Source of the DNA: Epithemia pelagica
Lineage: Eukaryota > Bacillariophyta > Bacillariophyceae > Surirellales > Surirellaceae
NCBI GenBank assembly: GCA_946965045.2
Contig: OX337228.1
Coordinates: 2,914,001-2,978,000, forward strand
Direction: 5' to 3'
DNA length: 64,000 nt
Under the pieces are notes generated by a model, which was not told the DNA's origin, made no database searches, and saw only the letters and a list, made by a program, of their open reading frames with translations. Made by a program: the position numbers and the translations under genes. This document shows, piece by piece, positions 32,223 to 42,214 of the stretch. How positions within the stretch are numbered: position 1 is the stretch's first letter; each line of letters begins with the position of its first letter.

Positions 32223-32846
32223 ATGGATTCCCTAGACGATAACCTTCCGTTTTTGGACTTGCCCATCCCCGATGCAAATGATGAAGAGACTTGGAAATGG
32301 AATAAAGATGACGACAGCTTCGGTCATCCTCTTCATTCTGACTTGGATCACAATGATCCACATGACGACGACGAAATACACGAGGGAGCCTCGCACCTAT
32401 ATCTAACGGACGAGGATTCAGTGGCTGTGGTATCGCCTGGATCGTCCAAGAGAAGAAGAAGAATCTCCAATGACAAGATTCACGATGACCAATTCGTCGA
32501 TTCAATCGTAGTATCACCTCTTGCGTCTCAGACTTTGAACGAGAGTGAGAGACATGAAGATACGCTCAGAAATCTCGACCATGGCAAGATCCATGACTTC
32601 AACGAAGGAGTCAGCAATTCTTTGATCGGTGAATCCCCTGAATCCATACATCTTCAGTACCAACGACTCATGAAGCGCCTTGCAGACTCCATGCAACGGA
32701 CAGAAGAAACTCGCCAATTCATCAAACGACGAAGATGTGACATTGGAGGAAGTTTCTTTTTGAGTTCCGACAGCGAAGAATCGCGAAAATATCTGTTCGA
32801 AGTCTTTCGCCGAGACTCGGGATCAGGTTGTTCATTCTCACCATAG
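32223..32846 (+). CDS. Small acidic protein of unknown function
   Basis: This single-exon gene encodes 207 residues. The N-terminal third is Asp/His-rich (HNDPHDDDEIHEG). A basic patch SSKRRRRIS may be a nuclear signal. Near residue 140 comes HLQYQRLMKRLADSMQRTEE, an amphipathic helix that looks like the conserved core, followed by IKRRRCDIGGSFFLSS. I do not recognise the family. Coding is supported by the long open frame, helix pattern and Ser/Asp composition; expression is unknown. Confidence 0.5.
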   Translation: MDSLDDNLPFLDLPIPDANDEETWKWNKDDDSFGHPLHSDLDHNDPHDDDEIHEGASHLYLTDEDSVAVVSPGSSKRRRRISNDKIHDDQFVDSIVVSPLASQTLNESERHEDTLRNLDHGKIHDFNEGVSNSLIGESPESIHLQYQRLMKRLADSMQRTEETRQFIKRRRCDIGGSFFLSSDSEESRKYLFEVFRRDSGSGCSFSP

Positions 32847-33474
32847 GTTCTCCGCTGATATGCATGCGGCTTCAGCTTAAACAATCCGTTCCTACTTGCA
32901 GACAGACGACGTCTCCAAAATCGACCAACCATTGTAAAAACACGATGGGACTTGCATATTACTCCTAACCAAACACCAACGGCCCTCACCAACCGTCTGC
33001 TGTAACATGTACATGTAGCTCGTTGCGGTCGATGGGTTTGAATACGAAACTATTCAAAGGCTATCATTTTACTTCCAAATCGCATCTTCCAATATACCAT
33101 TAGGATTACCTATAGGTGTAGGACTTGGTTATGACGAATGACGATGGCAGATGACAGTAGGTACGACAACTGACACCGAAGACGGACTCTGACGATCTAT
33201 GTGACTTGTGACTGGCCGTGTCAGTTTAACCATCCTCAGTTCCGCGACTCAGGAATCCGGAAGCTGGTTGAGTCCTGCTTCCGCATACAATATAGAGGTG
33301 TAGCGCGAGATCGCACAACAGCGGCACATTCTCACGTAGAAAACTGGTACAGGTTTACATGGAATTGACGCCGCGAACCCGACGAGAACCATTTGTAATC
33401 ACGCATCCATTCGCTCTGAGCCATGATGGGGGCAGAGATCTCATAACTCAACGCAACCCCGAAGATCTCGTACC
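32847..33474. other. Intergenic, upstream of the tandem gene cluster
   Basis: This 0.63-kb gap contains, at 33239, GTTCCGCGACTCAGGAAT, the first copy of a flank repeated upstream of each tandem gene (again near 34596 and 35894). It is probably part of the duplicated promoter. Nothing else is seen. Confidence 0.5.
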
Positions 33475-34331
33475 ATGAAGACTCTTACCTCCGTATCGCT
33501 TTGTGTCCTTTTCTTGCTGAGCTCCCTTCCTTCATACGTTCAATCTGTCTGCTACTGCCCTTGGAATTGTGAACGAGCCAAGGGAGGGGATTGCAAATGG
33601 CGAGTCGCCATGTGCATCGACCAGGAAGCGGCTTCTGAATGTCAAAAGGCAAACTGGGAAATTGAAGACATGTTAGAATCCATGAGCAGTCTCGTTGGTA
33701 TATTCCTCGAGTAAGTGCACTCCTTCGATATGAGAGAAAAAGTTTCATTAGCGACGCGCATGTCCACTGACTTTGCGCATTCCTATCTATTGTCGCGTTC
33801 CAGTGATACATTACGAAACAGCAACATGACCATCCTACAAGTAGGCTACCTCCGATCCCTGTTGAGTTTGGCCATTGAAGACGAGAAACCAGAAGGAGAC
33901 TGCTCCAATGGACTGGCAACAATCACGCGAATGAAGAACCATCCCAATAGTTGCTTCTCGCCAGAGTTGCTTGAACAATGTGCCAAGGTTCGAGACGCTG
34001 TTGACAGCTATCAGACCCAGATTTCTGTCAACTCGAGTCCTTCTTGCGGGACTCTGTGAATCTGTACGATTCGGAACAATCTTTCTTTGGACGGTCGCTC
34101 GAATTGGAAATCGTAGACTCGGATGGACTGGTTGTTCACCCATCCGTGCAAGACTTTTTGGAAATTGTTCGATTCCGAACTCGTGTGAAAACGGCTCGCA
34201 TTCGATGTGCATCGTATGATGCAACAACCGAGGAACTCGAAAGGGCAGCAGGCTTTTCCGCAAGCTCCATTGCTCTGGGGCTTTCCACAATGAGCACAAT
34301 TGTGTCGTTTCTACTCGTGCATTTGGTTTAG
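33475..34331 (+). pseudogene. Tandem copy 1 of secreted Cys-rich protein, exon 2 frameshifted
   Basis: Exon 1 (33475-33710) encodes a signal peptide (LCVLFLLSSLPSYVQS) and a Cys-rich region starting VCYCPWNC. A 93-nt GT-AG intron follows. Exon 2 (33804-34331) matches copies 2 and 3 but lacks one A at about 34031 (GTCAACTCGAG against GTCAAACTCGAG). The frame therefore stops at 34059, while the remaining codons (DSEQSFFGRSLELEI to the hydrophobic tail) continue in another frame. It is either a recent pseudogene, a truncated secreted form without the C-terminal anchor, or a sequencing error. Upstream promoter-like flank and splice sites are intact. Confidence 0.75.
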
Positions 34332-34764
34332 TGATCACAACCAACTGCAATCAGCACCTGTTTTCTTTCGCTCGGGACCTCATGCCTAGACCTTGAGTCA
34401 TTATAAACATCGTCCATTTCATGAAGATTGAAGACAAGGCCGTTAGAAATGGTATTCACTCCGGTACGATGCGACCAAGCTGCTGTTCTGAAAGCAACAA
34501 AGAAGCTGAGCATTCAAGTAGCTTTGTGAAGTAAGCCGTAGTTATCAGCGTCATCTATAATGTATTGTCGTCTTCGACATTATGATGGAATTGCAGTTCC
34601 GCGACTCAGAAATCCGGAAGCAGCTTATGCGCCCAACTGCGCGACGTAGAAAGTGGCATGGGTTCACCTGGAATTGACGCCACGTAAAGCGAACCCAACG
34701 AGAACCTTATGTAATCACACATCCATTGATGCATAAATCAACGCAACCCCGAAGATCTCTTACC
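34332..34764. other. Tandem-unit spacer between copies 1 and 2
   Basis: This spacer carries the repeated 3' flank (ATCAGCACCTG...CTTTCGCTCGGGACCT near 34350) and the 5' flank starting near 34596. It matches the spacer between copies 2 and 3 over most of its length, so the duplicated unit includes flanking DNA and is about 1.3 kb. Confidence 0.7.
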
Positions 34765-35620
34765 ATGAAGAATCTTACTACCGTATCGCTTTGTGTCCTT
34801 TCCTTATTGAGCTCCTTTCCTGTATATGTGCAATCTGTCTGCTACTGCCCTGGGAGTTGTGAAGGAGCCAAGGGAGGGGACTGCAAATGGCGAGTCGCCA
34901 TGTGCATCGACCAGGAAGCGGCTTCCGAATGTCAAAAGGCAAACTGGGAAATTGAAGACATGTTAGAATCCATGAGCAGTCTCGTTGGTATATTCCTCGA
35001 GTAAGTGCACACCTTCGATATCAGAAAAAGTTTCATTAGCGACACGCATGTCTACTGACTTTGCACATTCCTGTCCATTTTCGCGTTCCAGTGATGCATT
35101 ACGAAACAACAACATGACCATCCTACAAGTAGGCTACCTCCGATCACTGTTGAGTTTGGCCATAGAAGACCAAAAACCAGAAGGAGACTGCTCGAATGGA
35201 CTGGCAACAACCACGCGAATGAAGAACAATCCCAATAGTTGCTTCTCTCCAGAATTGCTTGAACAATGCGCCAAGGTACGAGACGCCGTTGACAGCTATC
35301 AGACCCAGATTCCTGTCAAACTCGAGTCCTTCTTGAGGGACTCTGTGAATTTGTACCATTCGGAACAATCGTTCTTTGGAAGATCGCTCGAATTGGAAAT
35401 CGTAGACTCGGATGGACTGGTTGTTCACCCATCCGTGCAAGACTTTCTGGAAATTGTTCGATTCCGAACTCGTGTGAAGACGGCTCGCATTCGATGTGCA
35501 TCGTATGATGCAACAACCGAGGAACTCGAAAAGGCAGCAGGCTTTTCCGCACGCTCTCTTGCTCTGGGGCTTTCCACAATCAGTACAATTGTGTCGTTTC
35601 TACTCGTGCATTTGGTGTAG
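34765..35620 (+). CDS. Tandem copy 2 of secreted, Cys-rich, probably GPI-anchored protein
   Basis: Exons 34765-35000 and 35092-35620 give 254 residues. The start at 34765 (MKNLTTVSLCVLSLLSS) opens a standard signal peptide; upstream in-frame codons are spacer. The mature N-terminus has six Cys (VCYCPGSC, DCKW, AMCIDQ, SECQK), and four more follow in exon 2 (GDCSN, NSCF, EQCAK, IRCAS). The end, FSARSLALGLSTISTIVSFL plus a few residues, is a hydrophobic tail with no basic residues after it, as for GPI attachment. The family is not recognised and no catalytic motif is visible. A cell-surface role is inferred. This is the intact member closest to copy 1. Confidence 0.75.
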
Positions 35621-36100
35621 TGATCACACCCAACAGCAATCAGCACCTGCTTTCTTTCGCTCGGGACCTTATGCCAAGACTTTGAGTCATTATGAACATC
35701 GTCGATTTCATGAAGATTGAAGACAAGGCCGTTAGAAATGGTATTCACTCCGGTATGATGCGACCAAGCAGCTGTTCTGATAGCAACAAAGAAGCTGAGC
35801 ATTCAAGCAGTTTTGTGAAGTAAGCCTTAGTCATCAGCGTCCACATAATGTCCAACTTCCAAACATTTTATGGACCGTGTGTCAACGCGCATCGGTTCCG
35901 CGACTCAGTAATTCGGAAGCACAGCTTTTCCACTCGCCCAACTGCGCGACTTCTTCACGTAGAAAGTGGTATCAGTGGACGTGGAATTGACGAAACGAAA
36001 GGCGAATCCGACGGTAATGGTATCTCATCGCGCATCAGCTCTTAGGGCCAAAGATTACAAATCATACATCCAGACAATCAAGAACGAAAGATTTCATATC
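35621..36100. other. Tandem-unit spacer between copies 2 and 3
   Basis: This is homologous to the spacer at 34332-34764, including the repeated 5' flank at 35894 (GTTCCGCGACTCAGTAATTC), but it is more diverged near the copy 3 start. Confidence 0.65.
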
Positions 36101-36975
36101 ATGAAGACTGTTGTATTGCTTGGTGTCCTTTTGTTGATCGGCTCCCTTCCGGTGCATGTGGAATCTGTTTGCTACTGCCCATGGAATTGTGAAGAAGGTG
36201 GACACTGCCATTGGCGAGTCGCCATGTGCATCGACCAGGAAGCGGCTTCAGAATGTCAAAAGGCAAACTGGGAAATTGAAGACATGTTAGAATCCATGAG
36301 CAGTCTCATAGGTATATTCCTCGAGTAAGTAAAAGTGCGCATAATCGAAATGGTTCTCTGCGTTGTGTGTGAAAGAGAGCAAAGGTTTCATGAACGACAT
36401 GCATGTCCACTAACTTCGCACATTCCTATCCATTTTCGCGTTCCAGTGATGGATTGCGAAGCAACAACGTGACCGCCCTTCAAGTAGGCTACATCCGATC
36501 CCTGTTGAGTTTGGCCATAGAGGACGAGAAACCAGAAGGAGACTGTTCCAATGGACTTGCAACAACCACGCGAATGAGGAACCATCCCAACAGTTGCTTC
36601 TCACCGGAGTTACTTCAACAATGCGCCAAGGTTCGAGATGCTGTTGACAGCTATCAGACCCAGATTCCAGTCAAACTCGAGTCCTTTTTGCGGGACTCTG
36701 AGCGTGTCTATGATTCGGAACAATCTTTCTTCGGACGATCTCTCGAATTGGAAATTGTAAACTCGGACGGAATTGTTGTGAACCCGTTCGTGCAAGAGAT
36801 TTTAGAAATTGTTCGATTCCGAACTCTGGTGAAAACTGCCCGCATTCGATGCGCATCGTTTGATGCTACAGCAGTGGAACTCGAACATGCAGCAGCCTTT
36901 TCCGCAAGCTCTATTGCTCTGGGGCTTTCCATTAGTAGCACAATCGTGTCGCTTATCCTTGTGCATTTGGTGTAG
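36101..36975 (+). CDS. Tandem copy 3 of secreted, Cys-rich, probably GPI-anchored protein
   Basis: Exons 36101-36324 and 36447-36975 give 250 residues. The signal peptide is MKTVVLLGVLLLIGSLPVHV, and the Cys positions match copies 1 and 2. It lacks four residues in the first Cys loop (EEGGHCHW for ERAKGGDCKW) and differs most in exon 2 (ERVYDSEQ, NSDGIVVNPF). The C-terminal hydrophobic tail (SIALGLSISSTIVSLILVHL) is conserved. It is the oldest-looking copy by divergence. The copia element inserted 66 bp after its stop, inside what would be the unit's 3' flank. Confidence 0.75.
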
Positions 36976-37036
36976 AGGCCACACCCAACAGCAATCGACT
37001 TGATGCCAAGACTTTGAATTTTCAAACTTCGTCCTG

Positions 37037-37041
37037 GCGGC
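37037..37041. repeat. Target-site duplication of the copia element, left
   Basis: GCGGC here is repeated at 43227-43231, directly outside the two LTRs. Five bases is the usual size for LTR integrases. Confidence 0.92.
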
Positions 37042-37264
37042 TGTTGAAACTCAAATAAACCGTGCCGTAAAAGCAACTCTTTATAGGCTTATTGATCTAC
37101 GTAAACTCCATTGAATTAGCTCTTGCTCAGTTTCGTTGTCATAGCGTTGCTTTTGCCACGTCGCCTGACCACAGTCCAAAGATTCGCATCTTGTCCTTCT
37201 TCCTTGTCCTGTTTGGTCGCGCCTTGGTCCTCCATGACTACCGGTTGCTCGTCTATCCTCAACA
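37042..37264 (-). repeat. 3' LTR of the copia element
   Basis: This is 223 bp, bounded by TGTTGA and TCAACA. It differs from the 5' LTR at 37117 (T against G) and in TTTCGTTGTC (T against C). The gag-pol ORF ends inside it, so its last 50 or so codons are LTR sequence. Confidence 0.95.
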
Positions 37265-40200
37265 CACTCCTTTGTGCTGAGGAATGGTATTTACTATCCG
37301 GAAGCACATTCATGATGATATCGCGCAACTTGTAGAACATTTGACCCTGAAGGGGCTTCGTGAAAAAATCGGCTATCATATCCTCGGTGGGACAATACTT
37401 GACTGACAACTCTTTTCTCCGAATACAGTCTGTGATATAGAAATATCTGAGGTTGATATGTTTGGTCCGCTTTGTACTTGACAAGCGTCCATTCTTGGCG
37501 AGCAGGATGCTGCTCTGATTGTCCTGATGTAGGACAACATCTTGGACTGCATGTCCTTGAGCTTGAATAAAATTCTTTGTCCAAATAATGGACGGGAGGA
37601 CGTCATGAATCCCAATCAATTCACATTCCGTGGAACTACGCGCCACTAACTTTTGTTTGGATGACGCTGTAACCACTGCTCCTCGACCCAGGGTCATATA
37701 TCCACCTGTTTGCCCTTTGAAATCTGGGTGAACTGCATAGGACGCATCAACCCACCAGTGGATAGGAAAGTCCTTTGTACCCTCCAAACGGAGAACCAAG
37801 TCCTTGGTCGATTGCAGGTATTTCAACACTCGGCCCAGTTTGCGACGATCGTCTTCATCTGGTGCCATAACTCGAGTACTCAAGAAAGCCACCGCAGTCC
37901 GAATATCAGGCCTTCCACGCTGTGCCATATAGGCCAATTGCATTGTGATACTGTGGAATTCGTCGGCAGCTGTTGAATACAAAGCTTTCGCTTTGGGATT
38001 AATGTGATACAAATGTTTGGCAGCGGGACTTCTGGCTTTTCCAATGAAACACTTGGGTAAATCCGTCAGAACAGTCTCCAGATAGGATCGCATGTCCACT
38101 TGTACGACCCCATCGTCTCCGTAATCCAAAAACATTCCCAAATAATCGTGGCGGATTCCCTCTGATACGGATATCTCCCCCAATTGGCCGAGCTCAGCCT
38201 TGAGGTCCTTGACGAACTGTTGAACGACCTCGGCATCAACATGCGAAATCTTCAAGTCGTCTATGTGCCAAGTGACGGTTAATTGTTTGTTGTTTACTTG
38301 TTTGTTTGCGACGCACGAGTCATATGGATTCATTATGAACCCCCAACTTTTCAAGACTGCAGACAATTTCTCCCAGAACAAACGCGCCGCCCTCAGTGTT
38401 CCATAGAGTGCCTTAAGCATCTCTACATAGATAACGGGTTGCCCTTTCTCATATGTCACGTAGGGTTTGTACATGTCATAGTCGACTTCCAGCAACAGTT
38501 CCGCCATGAGACCATCCAGACGCATATAGACGTCGGGGTCCATGTCGGAATGCATGAATGCCCCTGGAATATCTGCAACAATCACCACTCGGCGTTCTAA
38601 AGCATCAATAACTGCGGTGATGAAAACAGCTTCGGTTGCAACTGTCGGTGAGGCTGACTGGCTCTTTTCAATGTATGACCTTTGTTTCCGGCCATCAGCA
38701 CATCCTCTCCCCTTGATCTTGCCACAACGCTTCCGCTTAAGGAACATCAAATATCCTAATGCTTGTTGGATCTGCTCCCATGAGAGGTCTGATTTGTGCA
38801 CGGCCTTTAATACGCCACGATCGTGTAATTGTTGTATCTCAATTTTCACTGCGGCAACTCCTTTGTCACCGAATAGCTTAATGCCTTTCTTCATTGACAT
38901 CTGAGGAGTCGCCAGATTGGTTTCAGACGCAATAAGATACAAAATGCCTTCACGCAAATACCCATTGTATCGTCCGCTTGTCAATCTATCGACGCATGCA
39001 AACGAATGGCCATATCGGTAGGCGTAACTGCGTGCCCTGTTCGGCCGCAGATTGTAGCGTTGTTGTTGAGCTGGTGCTTCGTCTGCAACAGGCTCTATTG
39101 CTGGCTCTTGAGCTGGTGCTTCGTCTGCAACATGCTCTGGCTCTGGCTCCAAGATCAATGGCTCAACTTGATTGGGATCTACCACAGCTTGATTGCCCTC
39201 ATCGTCATCAATGTCTTCCTCTTCCATATCATCTCCACCGGCTAGCTCCCTTCCATCCTGTTCATCTCCATTAGATCCATCCTCCGCATCCATATCAGCC
39301 ACGTGATCACCATCATCATCTATCGGATTAGGTAGACCGACTTCTACCCCCACTCCTTGGATTTCCACTCCTTGGTTTTGCTGATGGTCCATCCCTGGGT
39401 TGATTACTGGGTCATCAGCTGGTGGCTCTGCCACTAATTCGTCGTCGTCTTGTACGTCTGCGTTCTCGAGTTCCTCGTCAACGATGTCATCGTCGTAGCG
39501 GAGGTCTTCATCCTCATCGTCGATGTCATGATGATAAGAAGCATCGTCATCCTCATTTATGAGAATGTTCTCGTCATCTAGCCACAGTACACGATTATCC
39601 CGGTTTCCAAAAGCGAGTCCCGGCTGCATTTCTTGTGCTGCAGCTAGATCTGAAACTCGTTGGATCACCTCTTGGGGCATTGGAAGGGGCGTGGCGTGGT
39701 TCCGAGTAATGACGCGACCGCTTGCGAGACTAAGGAAGTAATAACTACCTTGTCGATTTCCCGTAGGTCTCAAAGCTAGAGCACCAACGGTTCGGGGTGC
39801 CATCGAGTTGTCGTGCTCCTCATGGCACTGGACATATTCGCCGAACTCGAAGCGGCAATGTTTAGCATAGTCAATGTTTTCGCCAGTAACCAGCAGTCGC
39901 GGACTCTCGGTTGTTGAAATGCCGAGGCGATGTGGGAAGCTGTTTAGCCAAAAGACTGCAAATTTTGCGAGCTCAATGATCATAATTTTGGGTAGGGTGA
40001 TGAATGGCAGTGTATTGAAAACACATCGCATTCGTTCTTTAACTGTGCGAATGTATCGCTCCACATCTCCCACATGTTCGTCACGAGCTGTCGAGTTGAT
40101 TGTTATGCCAAGAAGTTGCATCTTGGTTCTCATTGCATCGCTCGTAAATGCTCCATCAGCAAGGATCATTCTCGGTCTAAGACCCCCCCTTCGATAAAGA

Positions 40201-42209
40201 GCAATGGTTTTGCGCAAGGAGAGGATGATCTTGTCGTCAGTGGTGCTTGCCAGTGCGTCGATTGTGCCAAAGTGAATCTTTCTGGAAGTTGTGACCAGAA
40301 ATGGGACTCCGTTAACATGCAACACATCAATGGTTAAGGTGATGTCCTTGTGTTGTTCCTCAATCCGAGGAGGAACAGTGAATGCGGTGTCCACAAAAGG
40401 GGATTTCTTTCGCGTTGTTTTTCCTTTCAAGCTGCCAAGATCTGATCCGTAGATCTTCTCGGCTCTTCTTACATCATCTGCATTGATAGTGACGTTTGGA
40501 AGCAAATTGTTCTTGAGGATGTGGATGTAATCCTTTGTGGATGGCCGTCCTATCTTAGATAAAATGGTACGTGCCAACTTGGCCCTATTGACTTCATCTT
40601 GAGAGTATCCTTCTTCGTTTTCACTAACGGTAGTTATGAAACTACTCTGAAGTTGCGAAGTGTCGAGATAAAATAGACCATCATTGCTCGGATTAAATCG
40701 GTGTTTGAGACGTCCCGTGGCCCGGTCATGCAGGGTGAATGAATTGCCATGATCGCTGTCATACTTGATGTGAAAACGAACTTGTGCGCGAGTGAGTGAG
40801 ATGATATTGGCTGGCCCATCAGGGTCATGCCACACTATGCCGTATCCTGGTAATAGACCCTTCATGGTGAGTTGTCGGCGTCCGGCGTGGCTTTGGACTG
40901 TGATAGGCTCTTCGGCCGTATGGATGTTTTTTAAGAGTGACTTGTCTTGGATGATATCTACTGTGGACTGATTGTCCAGCAGTAACCAATGGTCGGGTAT
41001 GCTAGCCTGGGATCGAGAGGAAAAAACAAAACAAGGTGAGGATTCGGATTGGTCAGTAACACAAGAATCAACACAGTGCTCAGTCTGATGGAATTCGGTA
41101 CCTTGACTGGCACCTTGGTGGGTATTGGACCGGTTTTGGGATGATGTTGTGGCATTGGTTTGTTCTGTTAAGGACGAGGCAGCTTGGCTGGTATCGGCTG
41201 TCATGTATGCAACACCGGTTGTCGAGTCAGACGGGGCCACTGACTGGTTGTTTTGTTTGTGTTTGTTGCTCATTCTGTTATCCAGGATGGCCCGCGCATT
41301 GGCAAGCGTCTTGGGATACAGATTATGTCCATCTAAGAACAGGTTCTGTAGATGAGCCTCATAATCGCGCTGTCCACAGGTACGTATGAAACGGATCGCC
41401 AAGCACCTTTCTTGTGCATCTGCATGATCCGTGGGGGATGGCGGGGATCGTTTGTTTGCTGCTGCTACTTGATGCAGAATGTCTTTGTCATATAAGACAA
41501 TCCCCGCTTCTTCAAGCACCTTCGCTTTCGCCCGAAAAACCTCATAGTAACTGTGTAAACTCTGATTGTTCTTACGCTTGAGCGCGTAAAATTCCTCCTT
41601 GAGCTTGTCACGCCCGACCAAGTTGTAGATTCGGCCGGAATCGAAGGTGAATGTGACTTGCTTGATTAATTTAAGCAATTCGACTCCATCCCGTTTCTCT
41701 TTCAACTTGAGGAACTCGGGTTTGGCTTGCAGTTTATCTTTCATGAGGGGCGTACATTGTCCCAAAATAAGACTAAAGAGGGCAGCCCGAAAGTTTTTGT
41801 AGTCTCTGACTTGATCTTGTCGCGCCTTGTAGCGCATTTTCCATTCTTCTACCTCTATCGGATCGGAGTCATCTTTAGGACGAGTGGCTTCCTCGGGATC
41901 TTTAAGTTCCAGTGTCTCAATGGCCTGCTGGAACTCCATGTTATGACGGTCAAAGTTGGTACCAACATAGCCAACTAACCATTCCACGTTTCGTAGGTAA
42001 CGTTTGGACTGGGGGTCTTCAGTATAATCGAAAATGCACTCTTTCAAAGATGGCTCTTGACCTTGAAACCTCGACGAGTTGGATTGTTGGGAGGATTGCC
42101 ATCCTCTGCCTCTTCCACCTCTTCCACCACGACCACCTTGTCTTTGCCCACTCGATGCCCTAGAACCAGTTTCGTCTGGCCGTGGGGTTGTGGATCCTTG
42201 TTGCGACAT
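37116..42209 (-). CDS. Copia gag-pol polyprotein
   Basis: From ATG at 42209 (MSQQGS) the ORF gives about 1,697 residues. A Gly/Arg-rich start (QGGRGGRGGRGRGW) leads into gag; I see no CCHC zinc knuckle. The protease site is LLLDNQSTVDII, with DNQS where DSG or DTG is usual. Integrase shows the DDE trio in ITLTIDVLHVNG, MILADGAFTSD and GDVERYIRTVKER. An acidic linker of about 200 residues follows. RT motifs are VADIPGAFMHSD and LTVTWHIDDLKIS (IDD catalytic pair), and RNase H has WWVDASYAV, SSTECELIG and LHQDNQSS. The stop (TAA, 37118-37116) lies in the 3' LTR. The ORF is intact. The protein replicates the element through an RNA intermediate in the cytoplasmic particle and nucleus. Confidence 0.95.
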   Translation of the reverse strand: MSQQGSTTPRPDETGSRASSGQRQGGRGGRGGRGRGWQSSQQSNSSRFQGQEPSLKECIFDYTEDPQSKRYLRNVEWLVGYVGTNFDRHNMEFQQAIETLELKDPEEATRPKDDSDPIEVEEWKMRYKARQDQVRDYKNFRAALFSLILGQCTPLMKDKLQAKPEFLKLKEKRDGVELLKLIKQVTFTFDSGRIYNLVGRDKLKEEFYALKRKNNQSLHSYYEVFRAKAKVLEEAGIVLYDKDILHQVAAANKRSPPSPTDHADAQERCLAIRFIRTCGQRDYEAHLQNLFLDGHNLYPKTLANARAILDNRMSNKHKQNNQSVAPSDSTTGVAYMTADTSQAASSLTEQTNATTSSQNRSNTHQGASQGTEFHQTEHCVDSCVTDQSESSPCFVFSSRSQASIPDHWLLLDNQSTVDIIQDKSLLKNIHTAEEPITVQSHAGRRQLTMKGLLPGYGIVWHDPDGPANIISLTRAQVRFHIKYDSDHGNSFTLHDRATGRLKHRFNPSNDGLFYLDTSQLQSSFITTVSENEEGYSQDEVNRAKLARTILSKIGRPSTKDYIHILKNNLLPNVTINADDVRRAEKIYGSDLGSLKGKTTRKKSPFVDTAFTVPPRIEEQHKDITLTIDVLHVNGVPFLVTTSRKIHFGTIDALASTTDDKIILSLRKTIALYRRGGLRPRMILADGAFTSDAMRTKMQLLGITINSTARDEHVGDVERYIRTVKERMRCVFNTLPFITLPKIMIIELAKFAVFWLNSFPHRLGISTTESPRLLVTGENIDYAKHCRFEFGEYVQCHEEHDNSMAPRTVGALALRPTGNRQGSYYFLSLASGRVITRNHATPLPMPQEVIQRVSDLAAAQEMQPGLAFGNRDNRVLWLDDENILINEDDDASYHHDIDDEDEDLRYDDDIVDEELENADVQDDDELVAEPPADDPVINPGMDHQQNQGVEIQGVGVEVGLPNPIDDDGDHVADMDAEDGSNGDEQDGRELAGGDDMEEEDIDDDEGNQAVVDPNQVEPLILEPEPEHVADEAPAQEPAIEPVADEAPAQQQRYNLRPNRARSYAYRYGHSFACVDRLTSGRYNGYLREGILYLIASETNLATPQMSMKKGIKLFGDKGVAAVKIEIQQLHDRGVLKAVHKSDLSWEQIQQALGYLMFLKRKRCGKIKGRGCADGRKQRSYIEKSQSASPTVATEAVFITAVIDALERRVVIVADIPGAFMHSDMDPDVYMRLDGLMAELLLEVDYDMYKPYVTYEKGQPVIYVEMLKALYGTLRAARLFWEKLSAVLKSWGFIMNPYDSCVANKQVNNKQLTVTWHIDDLKISHVDAEVVQQFVKDLKAELGQLGEISVSEGIRHDYLGMFLDYGDDGVVQVDMRSYLETVLTDLPKCFIGKARSPAAKHLYHINPKAKALYSTAADEFHSITMQLAYMAQRGRPDIRTAVAFLSTRVMAPDEDDRRKLGRVLKYLQSTKDLVLRLEGTKDFPIHWWVDASYAVHPDFKGQTGGYMTLGRGAVVTASSKQKLVARSSTECELIGIHDVLPSIIWTKNFIQAQGHAVQDVVLHQDNQSSILLAKNGRLSSTKRTKHINLRYFYITDCIRRKELSVKYCPTEDMIADFFTKPLQGQMFYKLRDIIMNVLPDSKYHSSAQRSVLRIDEQPVVMEDQGATKQDKEEGQDANLWTVVRRRGKSNAMTTKLSKS

Positions 42210-42214
42210 GGTGG

